Assembly (NCBI RefSeq): GCF_001182785.1
Contig: NZ_CP012100.1
Coordinates: 1-64,000, forward strand
DNA: 64,000 bases
Origin: Bacillus thuringiensis
GTDB lineage: Bacteria > Bacillota > Bacilli > Bacillales > Bacillaceae_G
Direction: 5' to 3'
Shown here in pieces: positions 18,628-28,400 of this stretch (positions are counted from its first letter, which is position 1; every line of letters begins with the position of its first letter). A model generated the notes under the pieces. That model ran no database searches and was not told the DNA's origin. It was given only the letters and a program-made list of their open reading frames with translations. A program made the position numbers and the translations under genes.

Positions 18628-19129
18628 TTGCAAGGGTGATTTATAGATGAATTCATAATATGTGATTCGTGGAAATGGACAGATTAAAAGGTCAGAAATA
18701 TAGGATAAGAAAAAAGGATCTATGCCTAATAAACTAACAAGATAGCTCTAATCTAAAGCGAGCAAAATTAGCTTAAAGGTTTTGGATATGAAGGGAAAAG
18801 AAGTAGTAAGCTGCTCAAGTGATAGAAAAGTAGTAGAAGAAAACCCAATAGCATTCAACGAGCAAACTTTGGAGTTAGTAAACCATTTGTAGCTGAAGGG
18901 AATAATAAGGGGATTGAAGATTTGAATACACAACTTGTTCTCAAAGCAATGGAAATAGCCTTAGAAAAGAATGCGCCTAAGGTGAACGTAAACGTTTAGA
19001 ACAAGTATTAGCTAAATATCGAAAAGAATCTTATGTCAAATGGAATTTTCCTCCTTAAAAGAGCTGTTCCATTGTTATACATAAGAACCCCTCTTGAATA
19101 TCAAGGAGGGAACGGCATAATCTTGTTTG
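18628..19129. other. Degenerate coding remnants
   Basis: Several short protein-like pieces are present: a 34-residue frame from ATG 18788 (MKGKEVVSCSSDRKVVEEN), then NTQLVLKAMEIALEKNAPK, then KYRKESYVKWNFPP near 19050. They appear to be pieces of one or two decayed phage-type genes that I cannot name. A hairpin CCCTCTTGA/TCAAGGAGGG sits at 19088-19110. Confidence 0.35.
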
Positions 19130-19173
19130 AGTTCGAACCAGCGACCGCTACCTTGTTAAGATGGCGGTCTTTT
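19130..19173 (-). tRNA. Decayed tRNA 3'-half-like sequence
   Basis: On the minus strand a segment reads like an anticodon arm with loop TTAACAA, a GTCGC variable piece and a T-loop GGTTCGAAC. The T-stem 3' strand and acceptor end do not pair, and no 5' half is present. This looks like the leftover tRNA 3' end often carried by elements that integrate into tRNA genes. It cannot be a functional tRNA. It overlaps the terminator hairpin. Confidence 0.25.
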
Positions 19174-19174
19174 T
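19142..19174 (+). terminator. Hairpin with T-run, convergent terminator
   Basis: GACCGC (19143-19148) pairs with GCGGTC, followed by TTTTT. It lies just past the 3' end of the minus-strand XRE repressor gene and could stop both strands. Confidence 0.55.
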
Positions 19175-19180
19175 GATATA

Positions 19181-19504
19181 TTAATCTTCTTTCTGTATTA
19201 TAAATTCCCAAAACTTCTTTAATTCCTCTCGTTTTTGAGGAGTCGCATTTTTTATATCTTCAAACCATTGATAAAGCTCAGGATCTTGTATGTCTGTAAC
19301 TTGTCTCATTTCAGTTGTACCGAGGAGGTAATCAATTGATACTTCAAAGAAAGTCGCTAATTTTATCAATGTATTATAATCAGGTTCTCGATTTCCTTGT
19401 TCATACATTGCATATGTAGTTCGAGCAATCCCTAGTTGATTTGCCATGTCTTCTTGACGCAGTTTGCGTTCTTTTCGAAGAGTGTGTAGTCTAGTGCCAA
19501 ACAT
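19181..19504 (-). CDS. XRE family repressor (CI-like)
   Basis: This 107-residue protein has an N-terminal helix-turn-helix (residues 5-60: LRKERKLRQEDMANQLGIAR then TTYAMYEQGNREPDY), ending in the DYLLGTT signature of Bacillus phage-type repressors. A short acidic/helical C-terminus follows, probably for dimerisation. There is no protease-like CI domain. It is divergent from the small Cro-like gene at 19664, with operator copies between them, the classic lysogeny-switch arrangement. It is likely to repress both promoters. Start codon CAT 19502-19504 has an AAAAGGAGG site. Confidence 0.85.
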   Translation of the reverse strand: MFGTRLHTLRKERKLRQEDMANQLGIARTTYAMYEQGNREPDYNTLIKLATFFEVSIDYLLGTTEMRQVTDIQDPELYQWFEDIKNATPQKREELKKFWEFIIQKED

Positions 19505-19544
19505 ATGCTACCTCCTTTTAGGTGTTTTCTATATCAATTATAAC

Positions 19545-19558
19545 GTCACAATATGTAA
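19545..19558. promoter_or_regulatory. Operator copy 1 (CACAATATGTAA)
   Basis: GTCACAATATGTAA, one of four sites fitting CAC(A/G)A(A/T)A(T/C)GTGTAA. It sits at the promoter of the XRE repressor gene, next to a TATAAT on the minus strand. Confidence 0.5.
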
Positions 19559-19572
19559 CATTTAACAAAGTA

Positions 19573-19586
19573 CACGAAATGTGTAA
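19573..19586. promoter_or_regulatory. Operator copy 2 (CACGAAATGTGTAA)
   Basis: Nearly palindromic ACAC..GTGT site in the divergent intergenic region, likely bound by one or both XRE proteins. Confidence 0.55.
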
Positions 19587-19630
19587 ATAATGTTGATTTC
19601 ATACCTATTATTGTGTAGTATAATTATTAA

Positions 19631-19646
19631 TTACACATTTTGTGAC
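19631..19646. promoter_or_regulatory. Operator copy 3 (inverted)
   Basis: TTACACATTTTGTGAC is the reverse complement of the same consensus. It lies between TATAAT (19618-19623) and the AAGGAGG of the Cro-like gene, so binding would block its transcription. Confidence 0.55.
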
Positions 19647-19663
19647 AATGAAAGGAGGAAATA

Positions 19664-19852
19664 ATGAGGCTTTGGTTATTAGAAAAACGTAAAAATAAAG
19701 AGAAAACACAAGATTGTATTGCATATAAGGCAAGAATATCTAGAAGTATGTATGCAATGATTGAAAGTGGTGAAAGAAATCCAAGTGTTCCTGTCGCAAA
19801 GAATATAGCTAACGTACTAAATTTTGATTGGACTCTTTTTTTTGAAGATTAG
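19664..19852 (+). CDS. Small XRE (Cro-like) DNA-binding protein
   Basis: The 62-residue protein is a single helix-turn-helix (RISRSMYAMIESGERNPSVP), with the NVLNFDWTLFFED ending common in Bacillus phage and ICE Cro-like regulators. The AAAGGAGG site is eight bases before ATG 19664. It is divergent from the CI-like gene and flanked by operator copies 3 and 4. It probably acts as the opposing regulator or as an activator of the genes downstream. Confidence 0.85.
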   Translation: MRLWLLEKRKNKEKTQDCIAYKARISRSMYAMIESGERNPSVPVAKNIANVLNFDWTLFFED

Positions 19853-19853
19853 T

Positions 19854-19869
19854 GTCACGATACGTGTAA
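19854..19869. promoter_or_regulatory. Operator copy 4 (GTCACGATACGTGTAA)
   Basis: The fourth copy lies directly after the Cro-like gene's stop and 97 bases before the next gene. The 19966 gene may therefore be under the same switch. Confidence 0.5.
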
Positions 19870-19965
19870 TTTTGAGGGGAGAATTTAATTTCTATATTGT
19901 TTTCCTAAAACGAAATAAATTATTACTTATTTTTAAAAAAATATTAGAGAAGGGAAGTGTTTAAT

Positions 19966-20376
19966 ATGAACATGAAAACATTTGAAATGCGTGAAAAACG
20001 TTTAGCAGAACTACTAGGTCCAAAAGTACTATGGGAATTTATCAGTGCCGTCACAGAGGAAATTGAAAAGCAGGAATTAGGGTCTACACCAGGTTTGTTA
20101 GAAGATCTATTCATACATGTGAAAGAAACCATCCAAATTCAAAATATGAATCAATGCATAACAAAAGCCCCTGTAAAAACAGAGGCTGGTAGTATAGATA
20201 AAGAGACATTATATATAGAAGCATATGTAGAATTAATTAATCATAAGTTTGTTATTTCTGAATTAGCTGTAGAGCTTTCATCTGTTCTAAAAGAATTAAA
20301 TTGTTTTGTTCAATCATCTTTGCCACAGCTTCAAAATGAGCTTGATTCTCAAGAACCTCAATCTGCTTCTCTTTAG
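19966..20376 (+). CDS. Hypothetical protein of the XRE module
   Basis: This 136-residue acidic, mostly helical protein begins MNMKTFEMREKRLAELLG. ATG 19966 has GAAGGGA ten bases upstream, better placed than the in-frame GTG 19957. No enzyme motif, signal peptide or membrane segment is seen. Its last 125 bases overlap the end of a convergent gene on the other strand. Such proteins follow the Cro-like regulator in many Bacillus mobile elements, but I do not know a function. Confidence 0.65.
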   Translation: MNMKTFEMREKRLAELLGPKVLWEFISAVTEEIEKQELGSTPGLLEDLFIHVKETIQIQNMNQCITKAPVKTEAGSIDKETLYIEAYVELINHKFVISELAVELSSVLKELNCFVQSSLPQLQNELDSQEPQSASL

Positions 20377-20518
20377 GGAGTGATTGAAGTATTTCTTTTA
20401 TTTCTTTACACTCGTATATGTTATTCTCCGAGTCTTCGATTAATTTATTGCGACGATTGGTGTATTCAAGTGCACCTAAAGTCGCTAATGCGCGAGGATC
20501 TAATCCCAGAATTTCCAT
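20252..20518 (-). CDS. Hypothetical small helical protein, convergent overlap
   Basis: An 88-residue protein beginning MEILGLDPRALATLGALEY, then a charged helical region with ILQSLPKEKQIEVLENQA. The minus-strand AAAGGAGAGG site sits just before the ATG at 20518, so the start is convincing. The C-terminal 41 codons overlap the + strand gene 19966-20376 in antisense. Both frames look protein-like. Function unknown; the composition suggests a coiled-coil regulator. Confidence 0.6.
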   Translation of the reverse strand: MEILGLDPRALATLGALEYTNRRNKLIEDSENNIYECKEIKEILQSLPKEKQIEVLENQAHFEAVAKMIEQNNLILLEQMKALQLIQK

Positions 20519-21175
20519 GTATTCCTCTCCTTTCCTCTACAATAATTCGATAGGGGAAAGGAGATTCCTTTAATGATTTAGTAGAGTCTTTATATAGCTA
20601 TACAAATTGTTAATGATTAGTAGACACATGTTACCTAGCAGGAATGTAATAGAATTAGGCTTTAAAGAGCTTCTAAAAAGGATGAAAAGAAAGGAGAATC
20701 CAGTAATTCTCACTCTTTTCTCTTAAATAATCTACATATGATACGTTTGTTTTCTTTTATCATGAATTCTACATTGGATTCTTTGGGGAAGATTAGGGAG
20801 ATATATAGGATATGGGGGATGGATGAATAGATAAACAAAATGAAAGAGAATTATAAGAATTACAGGGATTGTTAAGGAGTTATTAGGTAATAAATTTTAA
20901 AGTATTTAAGAGTGGGAAGATGTGTATCAATCGTTACTTAAAAAGTAAAAGATTAATGATTAAATAGGGAGAAGTGTCTAAGTTACTTGTATAGATGAAA
21001 TAATGGAGCATATGAAATTATAGCATGATGAACCATGTTGAAATAAATAGAAGGGGATCTTTAGGTAGGCTAATCAGGAATAAGGAATGCTGAGAAAGTG
21101 GCTATTGAATTTGAAGAAGTTAAAGTGTGAAAGGTGTCACTTATGTAAGAATATCTATTACTAATTTACTCTATA
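20519..21175. other. Gene-free stretch with decayed coding traces
   Basis: About 650 bases with stops in every frame. Short protein-like pieces such as VAIEFEEVKV near 21100 suggest one decayed gene on the + strand. No promoter or operator copy was seen. Confidence 0.3.
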
Positions 21176-21206
21176 TAAAAAAGCAGCTGCACAAAAGTAC
21201 AGCTAG
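21176..21206 (-). terminator. Rho-independent terminator after the GNAT gene
   Basis: On the minus strand AGCTGTAC and GTGCAGCT pair around TTTT and are followed by GCTTTTTTA. It lies just past the acetyltransferase stop. Confidence 0.8.
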
Positions 21207-21220
21207 TCTTCTTCGCAAAT

Positions 21221-21865
21221 TTATATGGCCTGGATGACGAATTGGGATTTAGGTATAAATAGTAATTGTGCTGCTAAGGAAGTTGTTGTGTTAGCAAATG
21301 GGTATGCTTCCTTATAAAGAAATTTACTATACACTATTTCATTCATTTCAAAGGTCGTATACAGTTTTTTAAGGATTTTTTGAGAAATTTTATTTGTACA
21401 AGCAGCGATAAAATCATAATCTCTTTTACTTATTTCTTGAATGGCATGTGAAAGAAGGGTAGTGACTATACCACTTCCCATCCAATCTGGATGACAAGCG
21501 CCCATATCTAGATAGACCAATTTTTCTTTATCTAAATGAGAAAATTCAATAGATTCTGTCTCTAATGTATCTAAAAGTTGAAAAATAGGTTCCATTTGCG
21601 GGCATAGTTCAATCGCTTTCTCTGTATCTATTAGTGGCTGAGTTACTTTTTTTGTTAAAAGAACTCCAACAATTTGAAAATTTTCTATTGCTACAAATGA
21701 CATAGCTTGAGATACAGCTTGTTTCATCATTTCTTCGCACATTTTGTGAAAAGGAGCAAAAGGAATTTGTAAGCTGCTTACAAGAGGTTCATTATTAACA
21801 AAAGAATGTGCAAGTAAATGTGCTGCATCTTTCACGTGGTGTGTATCAAGTAGCTCTATATTCAT
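21221..21865 (-). CDS. GNAT family N-acyltransferase
   Basis: The 214-residue protein has GNAT features: an N-terminal strand-helix (MNIELLDTHHVKDAAHLLAH), a central strand (FVAIENFQIVGVLLTKK), and the acyl-CoA loop in LDMGACHPDWMGSGIVTTLL, a variant of the R/QxxGxG/A motif. It transfers an acyl group from acyl-CoA to an amine. It lies 100 bases downstream of the PLP decarboxylase on the same strand and shares its terminator, so the two are probably co-transcribed. In this context it may acylate the amine made by the decarboxylase or an intermediate of the nearby synthetase. The substrate is unknown. Confidence 0.8.
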   Translation of the reverse strand: MNIELLDTHHVKDAAHLLAHSFVNNEPLVSSLQIPFAPFHKMCEEMMKQAVSQAMSFVAIENFQIVGVLLTKKVTQPLIDTEKAIELCPQMEPIFQLLDTLETESIEFSHLDKEKLVYLDMGACHPDWMGSGIVTTLLSHAIQEISKRDYDFIAACTNKISQKILKKLYTTFEMNEIVYSKFLYKEAYPFANTTTSLAAQLLFIPKSQFVIQAI

Positions 21866-21967
21866 ATGTTTTTCCTCTTTCCTGATATAGTTAATAGTAA
21901 TTAAAAGGATTAAAATTTTATTTAATTTAGTTAAGTTTAATTATTAAAGCGCTTACCAAAATGGTTA

Positions 21968-23620
21968 TTAAACATATGAATAAATCTGTTTAGTAGCAAT
22001 TGAAATATGTTTATAAAGAAATTCTACGATCTCATCTATACATTCAACAGTTGTATATGGAGAGATAGAAAAGAATTTTAATGTAGAAATTGGATTTCTA
22101 TCATAACTGTTTATTACATCTACTACACAAGAACGAGTTGTGTCACCAAAAAATACTTGATCGCGATTTTTTCCCAGGTAATTAAATAGTTCTATATTTA
22201 ATTGGTTTGTATCCTCAATCTCTTCTTTTGTTGCAAGGCCTATCCGTTCTTTTTCCCAATTTTCTTGGCCATCTCCATTCATATAGAAACGGAAAGTCGT
22301 AATTGGTCCAAATGTAAAATCATTTGTGATTGCGACTTGAGGCAGGGTTTTTCGCAACTTTTCTCTAAATAATAGATTTACACGAATATAATTTGCTAAT
22401 AATTTTTGATATCCTTCAATTCCAAAGGCTACTAGATTGATATACATGGGAATAGCGCTACCAGCTCGTGAACATTCTAAGGTATAGCCTGTATGATAAC
22501 TTCCATATGACCTATTACCAAGATAAGGTGTGTCATCTTGTTCAATGTCCATCAGTTGTAAATCAGTATGATTTTTTACGATTAAAATACTTGAAGCATA
22601 AGGTGTTTGTCCTAATTTATGAAAATCAAAACATACACTATTAGCAAGAGACATATATTGCATTTTATCTTGTACGTATTGTAAGGCATTTTTTATATTA
22701 GGTTCAAATGAGAGTGGATTTTCTTCGAAATTATAATTATTAAAGAAGCTATAGAATCCGCCCATTGCAGAATCAGCATGGATATAAATAGGCTTTAATT
22801 TATATTTTTTCTGTATTGTTTCAGCGCTCTCTTTAATTCTTTTTATATCATCAATGGTAAATGTATCTGTTGACCCCATAGTAGCTAGAATATAGAGGGG
22901 GATACCGCCATTTTTAATAACCTGTATCATTTTATTCTCTAAATCTTCTATATCCATAGAATTTGTATATGGATCAGTTTTCACTTTTATTAAGTGATTT
23001 GATCCGATGCCAGTTGCTTCAGCTGACTTTAATAAACTATAATGTGCATTTTCAGAAGCAAAGCAATATACATTTTGTGGAGCGCCATGTTCTTTTGCTG
23101 ATGGGAATTGTTTAGAAATTGCTAAGCGCAAGCTCGAAAATACGCATCCTTGTCCACCCCATGTTGTATAACCACCGCTATTATGCGGATTATAACCAAT
23201 CAGTTTTGAAAGCATGGATACAACTTTTACTTCTGCTTCAGCTGCCCCTGGACCATATACATCCCAAACACCATTACCATTTAAAAGGGCCATGGTTATT
23301 ACACCTAATAGTGAAGGTATACTTGGTAGTGGTACAGCGTTAGACAAGTAATATTTATTTGGATAAGGATGACCATTCATAAATTGGTTTAGCTCTTCTA
23401 TAACCTCAGACATAGTGATTCCAGCTAGTGGAATATGACTTTGGTGAATTAAGCCATTGTAGTATCCTTCGGATTTTTCCTCACATTTACCTAAAGTAGC
23501 TCGCTCTTCATTTTTTAATCGGTCAAGATTTTTAATTATTTTCTGCATAGATTCTAATAAAAGTTGTTGTTTTTCTTCATTTCCGTCAACGCTCGGAAAT
23601 AATTTTAAAATATCTTGCAT
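21968..23620 (-). CDS. PLP-dependent amino acid decarboxylase (group II)
   Basis: The 550-residue enzyme belongs to the aspartate aminotransferase fold group II decarboxylases (glutamate, aromatic and diaminobutyrate types). H193 in SENAHYS should stack on PLP, D283 in HADSA should bind the pyridine nitrogen, and K335 in FDFHKLGQTP forms the Schiff base. The GGYTTWGGQGC segment binds phosphate. The ATG has AAGGAGAAG upstream. It precedes the GNAT gene and neighbours the peptide synthetase, so it likely makes an amine for secondary metabolism. The substrate cannot be fixed from motifs. Confidence 0.85.
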   Translation of the reverse strand: MQDILKLFPSVDGNEEKQQLLLESMQKIIKNLDRLKNEERATLGKCEEKSEGYYNGLIHQSHIPLAGITMSEVIEELNQFMNGHPYPNKYYLSNAVPLPSIPSLLGVITMALLNGNGVWDVYGPGAAEAEVKVVSMLSKLIGYNPHNSGGYTTWGGQGCVFSSLRLAISKQFPSAKEHGAPQNVYCFASENAHYSLLKSAEATGIGSNHLIKVKTDPYTNSMDIEDLENKMIQVIKNGGIPLYILATMGSTDTFTIDDIKRIKESAETIQKKYKLKPIYIHADSAMGGFYSFFNNYNFEENPLSFEPNIKNALQYVQDKMQYMSLANSVCFDFHKLGQTPYASSILIVKNHTDLQLMDIEQDDTPYLGNRSYGSYHTGYTLECSRAGSAIPMYINLVAFGIEGYQKLLANYIRVNLLFREKLRKTLPQVAITNDFTFGPITTFRFYMNGDGQENWEKERIGLATKEEIEDTNQLNIELFNYLGKNRDQVFFGDTTRSCVVDVINSYDRNPISTLKFFSISPYTTVECIDEIVEFLYKHISIATKQIYSYV

Positions 23621-24103
23621 GCAGTCACTTCTCCTTGTGAAAAACTGGATTTTTATTTTACTTGGTTAAACATAAGGGTATAATAATTTGTAATTGCCCT
23701 TTCGAACACTTAGAAATGAGGAGCTATTTAGAAAAAAATGTAATTCCATAGAAGATTATATGAACTATGGAATTTAAAGTAAAGAAAAATTTTTTGATTT
23801 ATTTTAAAAAAGTAATTTTGAGATAATTAAGTTTCTAAAAATATTTCTGAATTAATTGTTTATTCGGTTTGGATGTTGCCCTAGCATGTATTCAACTAAT
23901 GTAGTAGATAATTTACTCTAATGTAGAACTATTATAAGGTAGTTGAATATAAGAGCTCAACTACCTTATAAACTGTAGATATTGTTGGAGAAAGAGAAAA
24001 AAATAGGGTGGAAGTGTTAAAAATATGTTCTAGTTGAGAAGAAGTAGTAGTATGGATTTGGTAGAAGAATCAGCATAATTTTTGTAGGTGAATAATGATC
24101 TGA
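23621..24103. other. Intergenic region with a 13-bp hairpin
   Basis: No gene is present. A perfect 13-bp inverted repeat (ATAAGGTAGTTGA, 23934-23946, and its complement, 23957-23969) with a ten-base loop lies between the reductase remnant and the decarboxylase. It lacks a T-run, so it may be a repeat or an operator. The decarboxylase promoter should lie near 23640-23720. Confidence 0.4.
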
Positions 24104-25035
24104 TCAAAGCTTTTTAATGAATTCAATTTCATTATCTAATAATAATGGACGAGTTAAGTGTGAAGAATTTTCTTCAACCTGAGTAGAATTTTTTGCACCA
24201 GGAATAGCAACTGAAACGGCTGCGTGACTTAAAACATAACGTAAAGCAACTTGCGCTAAATTTCGATTTGAACGTAAAAGTGAACGTAATTTCTCTACTG
24301 TGTTTAAGCTATCTTTAAACCACTTTTCTTTTGGCCAATCTTTTCTTAAATCATCGTCTGGAAATTGAGTTTCATGATTAAATTTCCCAGTTAAAATTCC
24401 CATCTTAAGTGGACCTCTTATCACAGCACCTAAATTATGTTTTTCAATATAAGGAAGGATATCTTTTTCAGGTTCTTTATTCAAAATACTATAATCGAAT
24501 TGTACGACATCTAAATCATTATTCTGATTAAAATGTTTTATATAATCTAAATCATTAGTAGAAACGCCAACAGCTCTCACTTTTCCAGATTTTTTTAAGG
24601 TTTGGAAAGCTTGTAGAAAGGCTTCTGTTTCTTCAGGTTTATCCCACCAAATATGACAAAAGTACACATCTATATAATCCGTTTTAAGTCGTAGTAAACT
24701 AGCCTCAAACGCATCAATGATCTTTTGAGGATCTCCATAAACGGCTGGTTGATTGGGGTCATAATGATGACCAATTAAACCACCTTTTGTAGAAAGGATT
24801 ATATCTTTCCTGCGATTATTTATAGCTTTTGCAACGAGTGTTTCACTATGACCTAGTCCATAAACGTCAGCAGTGTCAATAAAATTAACCCCTAAGTCGA
24901 TTGCTTTCTCAATTGCATCAATGGATTCATTATCTTTTACTGTTCCCCATTCATCTCCACCAATTGCCCAAGAACCGAACCCTACCCTACCTCTGAGACT
25001 ATTAATCCCGTGTTACCTAATAATCTATATTCCAT
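24104..25035 (-). pseudogene. Aldo/keto reductase, frameshifted
   Basis: The rebuilt protein starts MEYRLLGNTGLIVSEVG and continues GFGSWAIGGDEWGTVKD, NFIDTADVYGLGHSE (with the catalytic Tyr), DIILSTKGG (with the Lys), through VYFCHIWWDKPEETE to the C-terminus. This is an otherwise complete NADPH-dependent aldo/keto reductase. The + strand at 24980-24990 reads CCCTACCCTAC, a five-base tandem duplication that shifts the frame after SEVG. ATG 25035 has AGGAGGAG upstream. An internal GTG at 24667 could give only the C-terminal 60%. It sits divergent to the synthetase gene and may once have reduced the aldehyde it releases. Confidence 0.8.
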
Positions 25036-25400
25036 TATGTACGGACTCCTCCTTTACAGTTTATTTTATTAGAAATATATATAGTGGCCAGTTGGAATAT
25101 TCTTGAATTTATTTTCGGAGTATAAATTAGGCTATTTCCTTTAATAAAATATGTAAGATTACTGTATAAAAAGAAATTAGAATTATTAGTGAAATGATTT
25201 TTTATGCTCGAATTGAATAAAAGTATAAACTTTTACGGCATAGATATGAATTTTATTCATAATTTTAATAACTATACATTAAGTGAATTAAATGTTGAAT
25301 TTAGTCGGAATATATATATTTACAAATCGCAGAATCTGTACATATAGTTGTAAATGTAAATATTATCCGCTTTTAAATATTTATAAAAGGAGAAATTCAT
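25036..25400. promoter_or_regulatory. Divergent regulatory region of the synthetase gene
   Basis: An AT-rich 365-base region between the reductase remnant and the synthetase gene. AAAAGGAGAAA before ATG 25401 is a strong ribosome-binding site. Several TATATA-like boxes are present but no promoter pair is convincing. No riboswitch or terminator was seen. Confidence 0.4.
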
Positions 25401-28400
25401 ATGAAAGAAATACAAAAGCAATATGAAATTGTAGAAGAATTTGATGCAACAGTAGGGCAAGAAGCATTATGGATAGCTCATCAAATGGAATTAGAAAAAG
25501 GAATGAACAATGAACCCATCATCATAAAGCTAAAAGGAAGTCTTCAAATAGAGACCTTAAGGAAAGCGCTTACTTTAATAGTGCAATCTCATCCGGCGCT
25601 ACGTACACTATTTATTAAGAGGGACGAAAAAATTAAACAATTCATTCAAAAGAGTATAGATTTTGATACACCAATTAAGGATTTAACTGCTTTTAAAAAC
25701 ACAAAACAAAAATTTATTTTTAAAAAATTTTTAGACTCTATTGTGAATGAGAAATTTAATTTAGAAGAAGGGCCTTTGTTTAAATTCCACATCATTAAAT
25801 TGTGTGAAGATGAATTTATTTTACATATGATTTTTCATCACATTATTTATGATGGATGTAGTTTAGGAATTTTTATCCAACAATTGTCTCATACGTATTG
25901 TGAATTACTTCAAGAAAATACGGGTTTAGTATTAGAATCTCCTTATAAGAGCCTTGTAGAATTTGAGGAAGGTTTTATTGACAGTGCAATATATAGAGAA
26001 GGATCATCCTATTGGAAAGATTATTTACAAGGTGAATTACCTCCTACAGAGTTTCCTGCTACTATTAATAAAATGAATGAACCGATATATACGAACGAAA
26101 ATATAAGCAAGAATATTGATGCCGATCTGTTTTATCAAATACAATGTTTTGCTAAAAAAAATAATATAAGTATTTATCGAGTAATGTTAAGTACTTATTG
26201 TACCTTACTTCATCAAATGACAAATGCTGAAGAAATTATTGTAGGTATTCCAATTAATACTAGACCACAAACGGAAGGAGGGAATGCTTTTGGTTATTTT
26301 GTTAATACATTACCTATACGTATAACAATAGAAAAAGGTGATACATTTAAGAGAATACTTAACAAGGTGAATAAATCTGTTCATTTGGCTATTAAGTATA
26401 AACATAATCCATATTCACATATAGTAAGAGATTTAAATCTAAATAATAATACACATCATAATATGATTTATTCAACAGCATTTAATACGGTAAGGATACC
26501 TCAATTGAAAATTCCCGATATTGAGTCCACAGTTTTAACAGATTGTAAAAGAGTAAATCCTTTTAACATGACATGGAGAATAATGAGATATGAAGGGGAA
26601 ACAGAGAATAAAATTGAGGTTGACTATAATTCAGCATTATATAAACCAGATAGTATGAATGATTTAGTTGAAAGATATATATATTTGTTACAAAAACTAA
26701 TGAAGAATGTGAACGAACCTATCCATTCATTGGATTTACTTTTAAAAAAGGATCATCGTTTATACAAAGATATAAACTCAAATACTCTTGCATATCCTAA
26801 TTCAAAAACATTAGATCAATTAATTGATCTACAAGCATTAAAATCGCCAAATCAAATAGCGATTTCAATGGGGGATAAATCGATTACCTATTATGACTTG
26901 CAGCAAAGGTCAAATCAAATTGCGAATTATTTACGTGAAAATGATATAAAAAAGGGACAGCGTGTAAGTATTACTATGGTGAGAGAAATCGATACAATTG
27001 TATGGATTCTAGGCATACTAAAATCAGGTGGAGTTTATGTACCAATCGATCCAAAGTTTCCTGAAAAAAGAATAGAATTTATATTAAAAGATAGTGAAAG
27101 TCAAATGATTATTACAAAGAAAGAATTCAGGGGATTAATTGAAAGTTTTGCGATTCCTACAATTTTTTTAGAGGATTTTCATTACACTAATTCTATAGAA
27201 AATATTGCGTCTACACATAACATAGAAGATGCTGCGTATATTATCTACACGTCAGGTTCAACAGGTTTACCAAAAGGAGTCGTTGTACCACATAGAGGAG
27301 TAATTAATTTATCATATTCATTAATGAATCAATTTAATTTAGACAAAAATGATGTATTTTTACAATTTGCAACAATGATTTTTGATGCCTCCATTATGGA
27401 AATGTTTCCGATTTTATTATGCGGAGGAAGAATGCATGTAATTTCTGAAATGGAAAAATGTTCTGCAGAGGAGTTTATAAATGTAATTAACAAGAATGGT
27501 ATTACATATGTTCTCTTACCAACTGCGTTTTTTAAATTAATAGCTGATATGTCAAAAGAAATGTTACTGAAATTAAATTCTTTAAAATGTGTATTTGTAG
27601 GAGGGGAAACATTACCTGCTGAATCAGTTCGTAAATGGCAAAGTAAAGTAGGGTTAATGATTCCAGTTCTTAACGCATATGGTCCTACTGAAGCCACTGT
27701 ATGTACAACCATTTATGAAGTAAATCATGAGTTAAAAGAAGAAAGTTCTAATATCCCAATAGGTAAACCAATTGCTAATAGTAAAGTTTTCGTGGTCAGT
27801 CCGTTTAACACGCTATGTCCGTCAGGAGTAGTAGGTGAGTTATTCATTGGTGGTGATGGTGTTGCCAAAGGATATATAAATCAAAAGAAAAAAACAGAAG
27901 AGGCATTTATTTCTTTCGAAAAATCATATAATCGCCATAAAAAAATATATCGTACTGGGGACTTAGTACGTCTTTTACCAAATGGCAACTTAGAATTTAT
28001 CGGAAGGAAAGATAATCAAGTAAAACTACGTGGGTATCGAATTGAGCTTGATGAAATAGAAAGGGCATTATTTAAACACCCAGAGGTAAAAGATGCAGTA
28101 GTAGTAACTTATCAAAATGACAAAATTGCTATCTTTTATGTATCAAAAGACAATACAGAGATAAAACAAGAGAACTTAAAAACATTCTTAAGTGAAAGAT
28201 TACCAGATTTTATGATGCCAAATTATATATTTCATCTTAAAACATTTCCATTATCACCAAGTGGTAAGATTGATAGAAAAAAATTAGAATTACAAATCCC
28301 ATCTTTACTTGAAAATATGCAAAATCAATATATACCACCAATAAGTGGCACAGAAAAAAGGTTGGAAAAAACATGGTCAGAGATTTTAAATTTAGGGAAA

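Noticed and set aside
25036..25400. Riboswitch or T-box before the synthetase gene
   Set aside because: No T-box motif, no terminator/antiterminator pair and no conserved riboswitch core could be found.
27329..27712. Long antisense open frame inside the synthetase gene
   Set aside because: It is a shadow of the first adenylation domain; no ribosome-binding site and no protein-like pattern.
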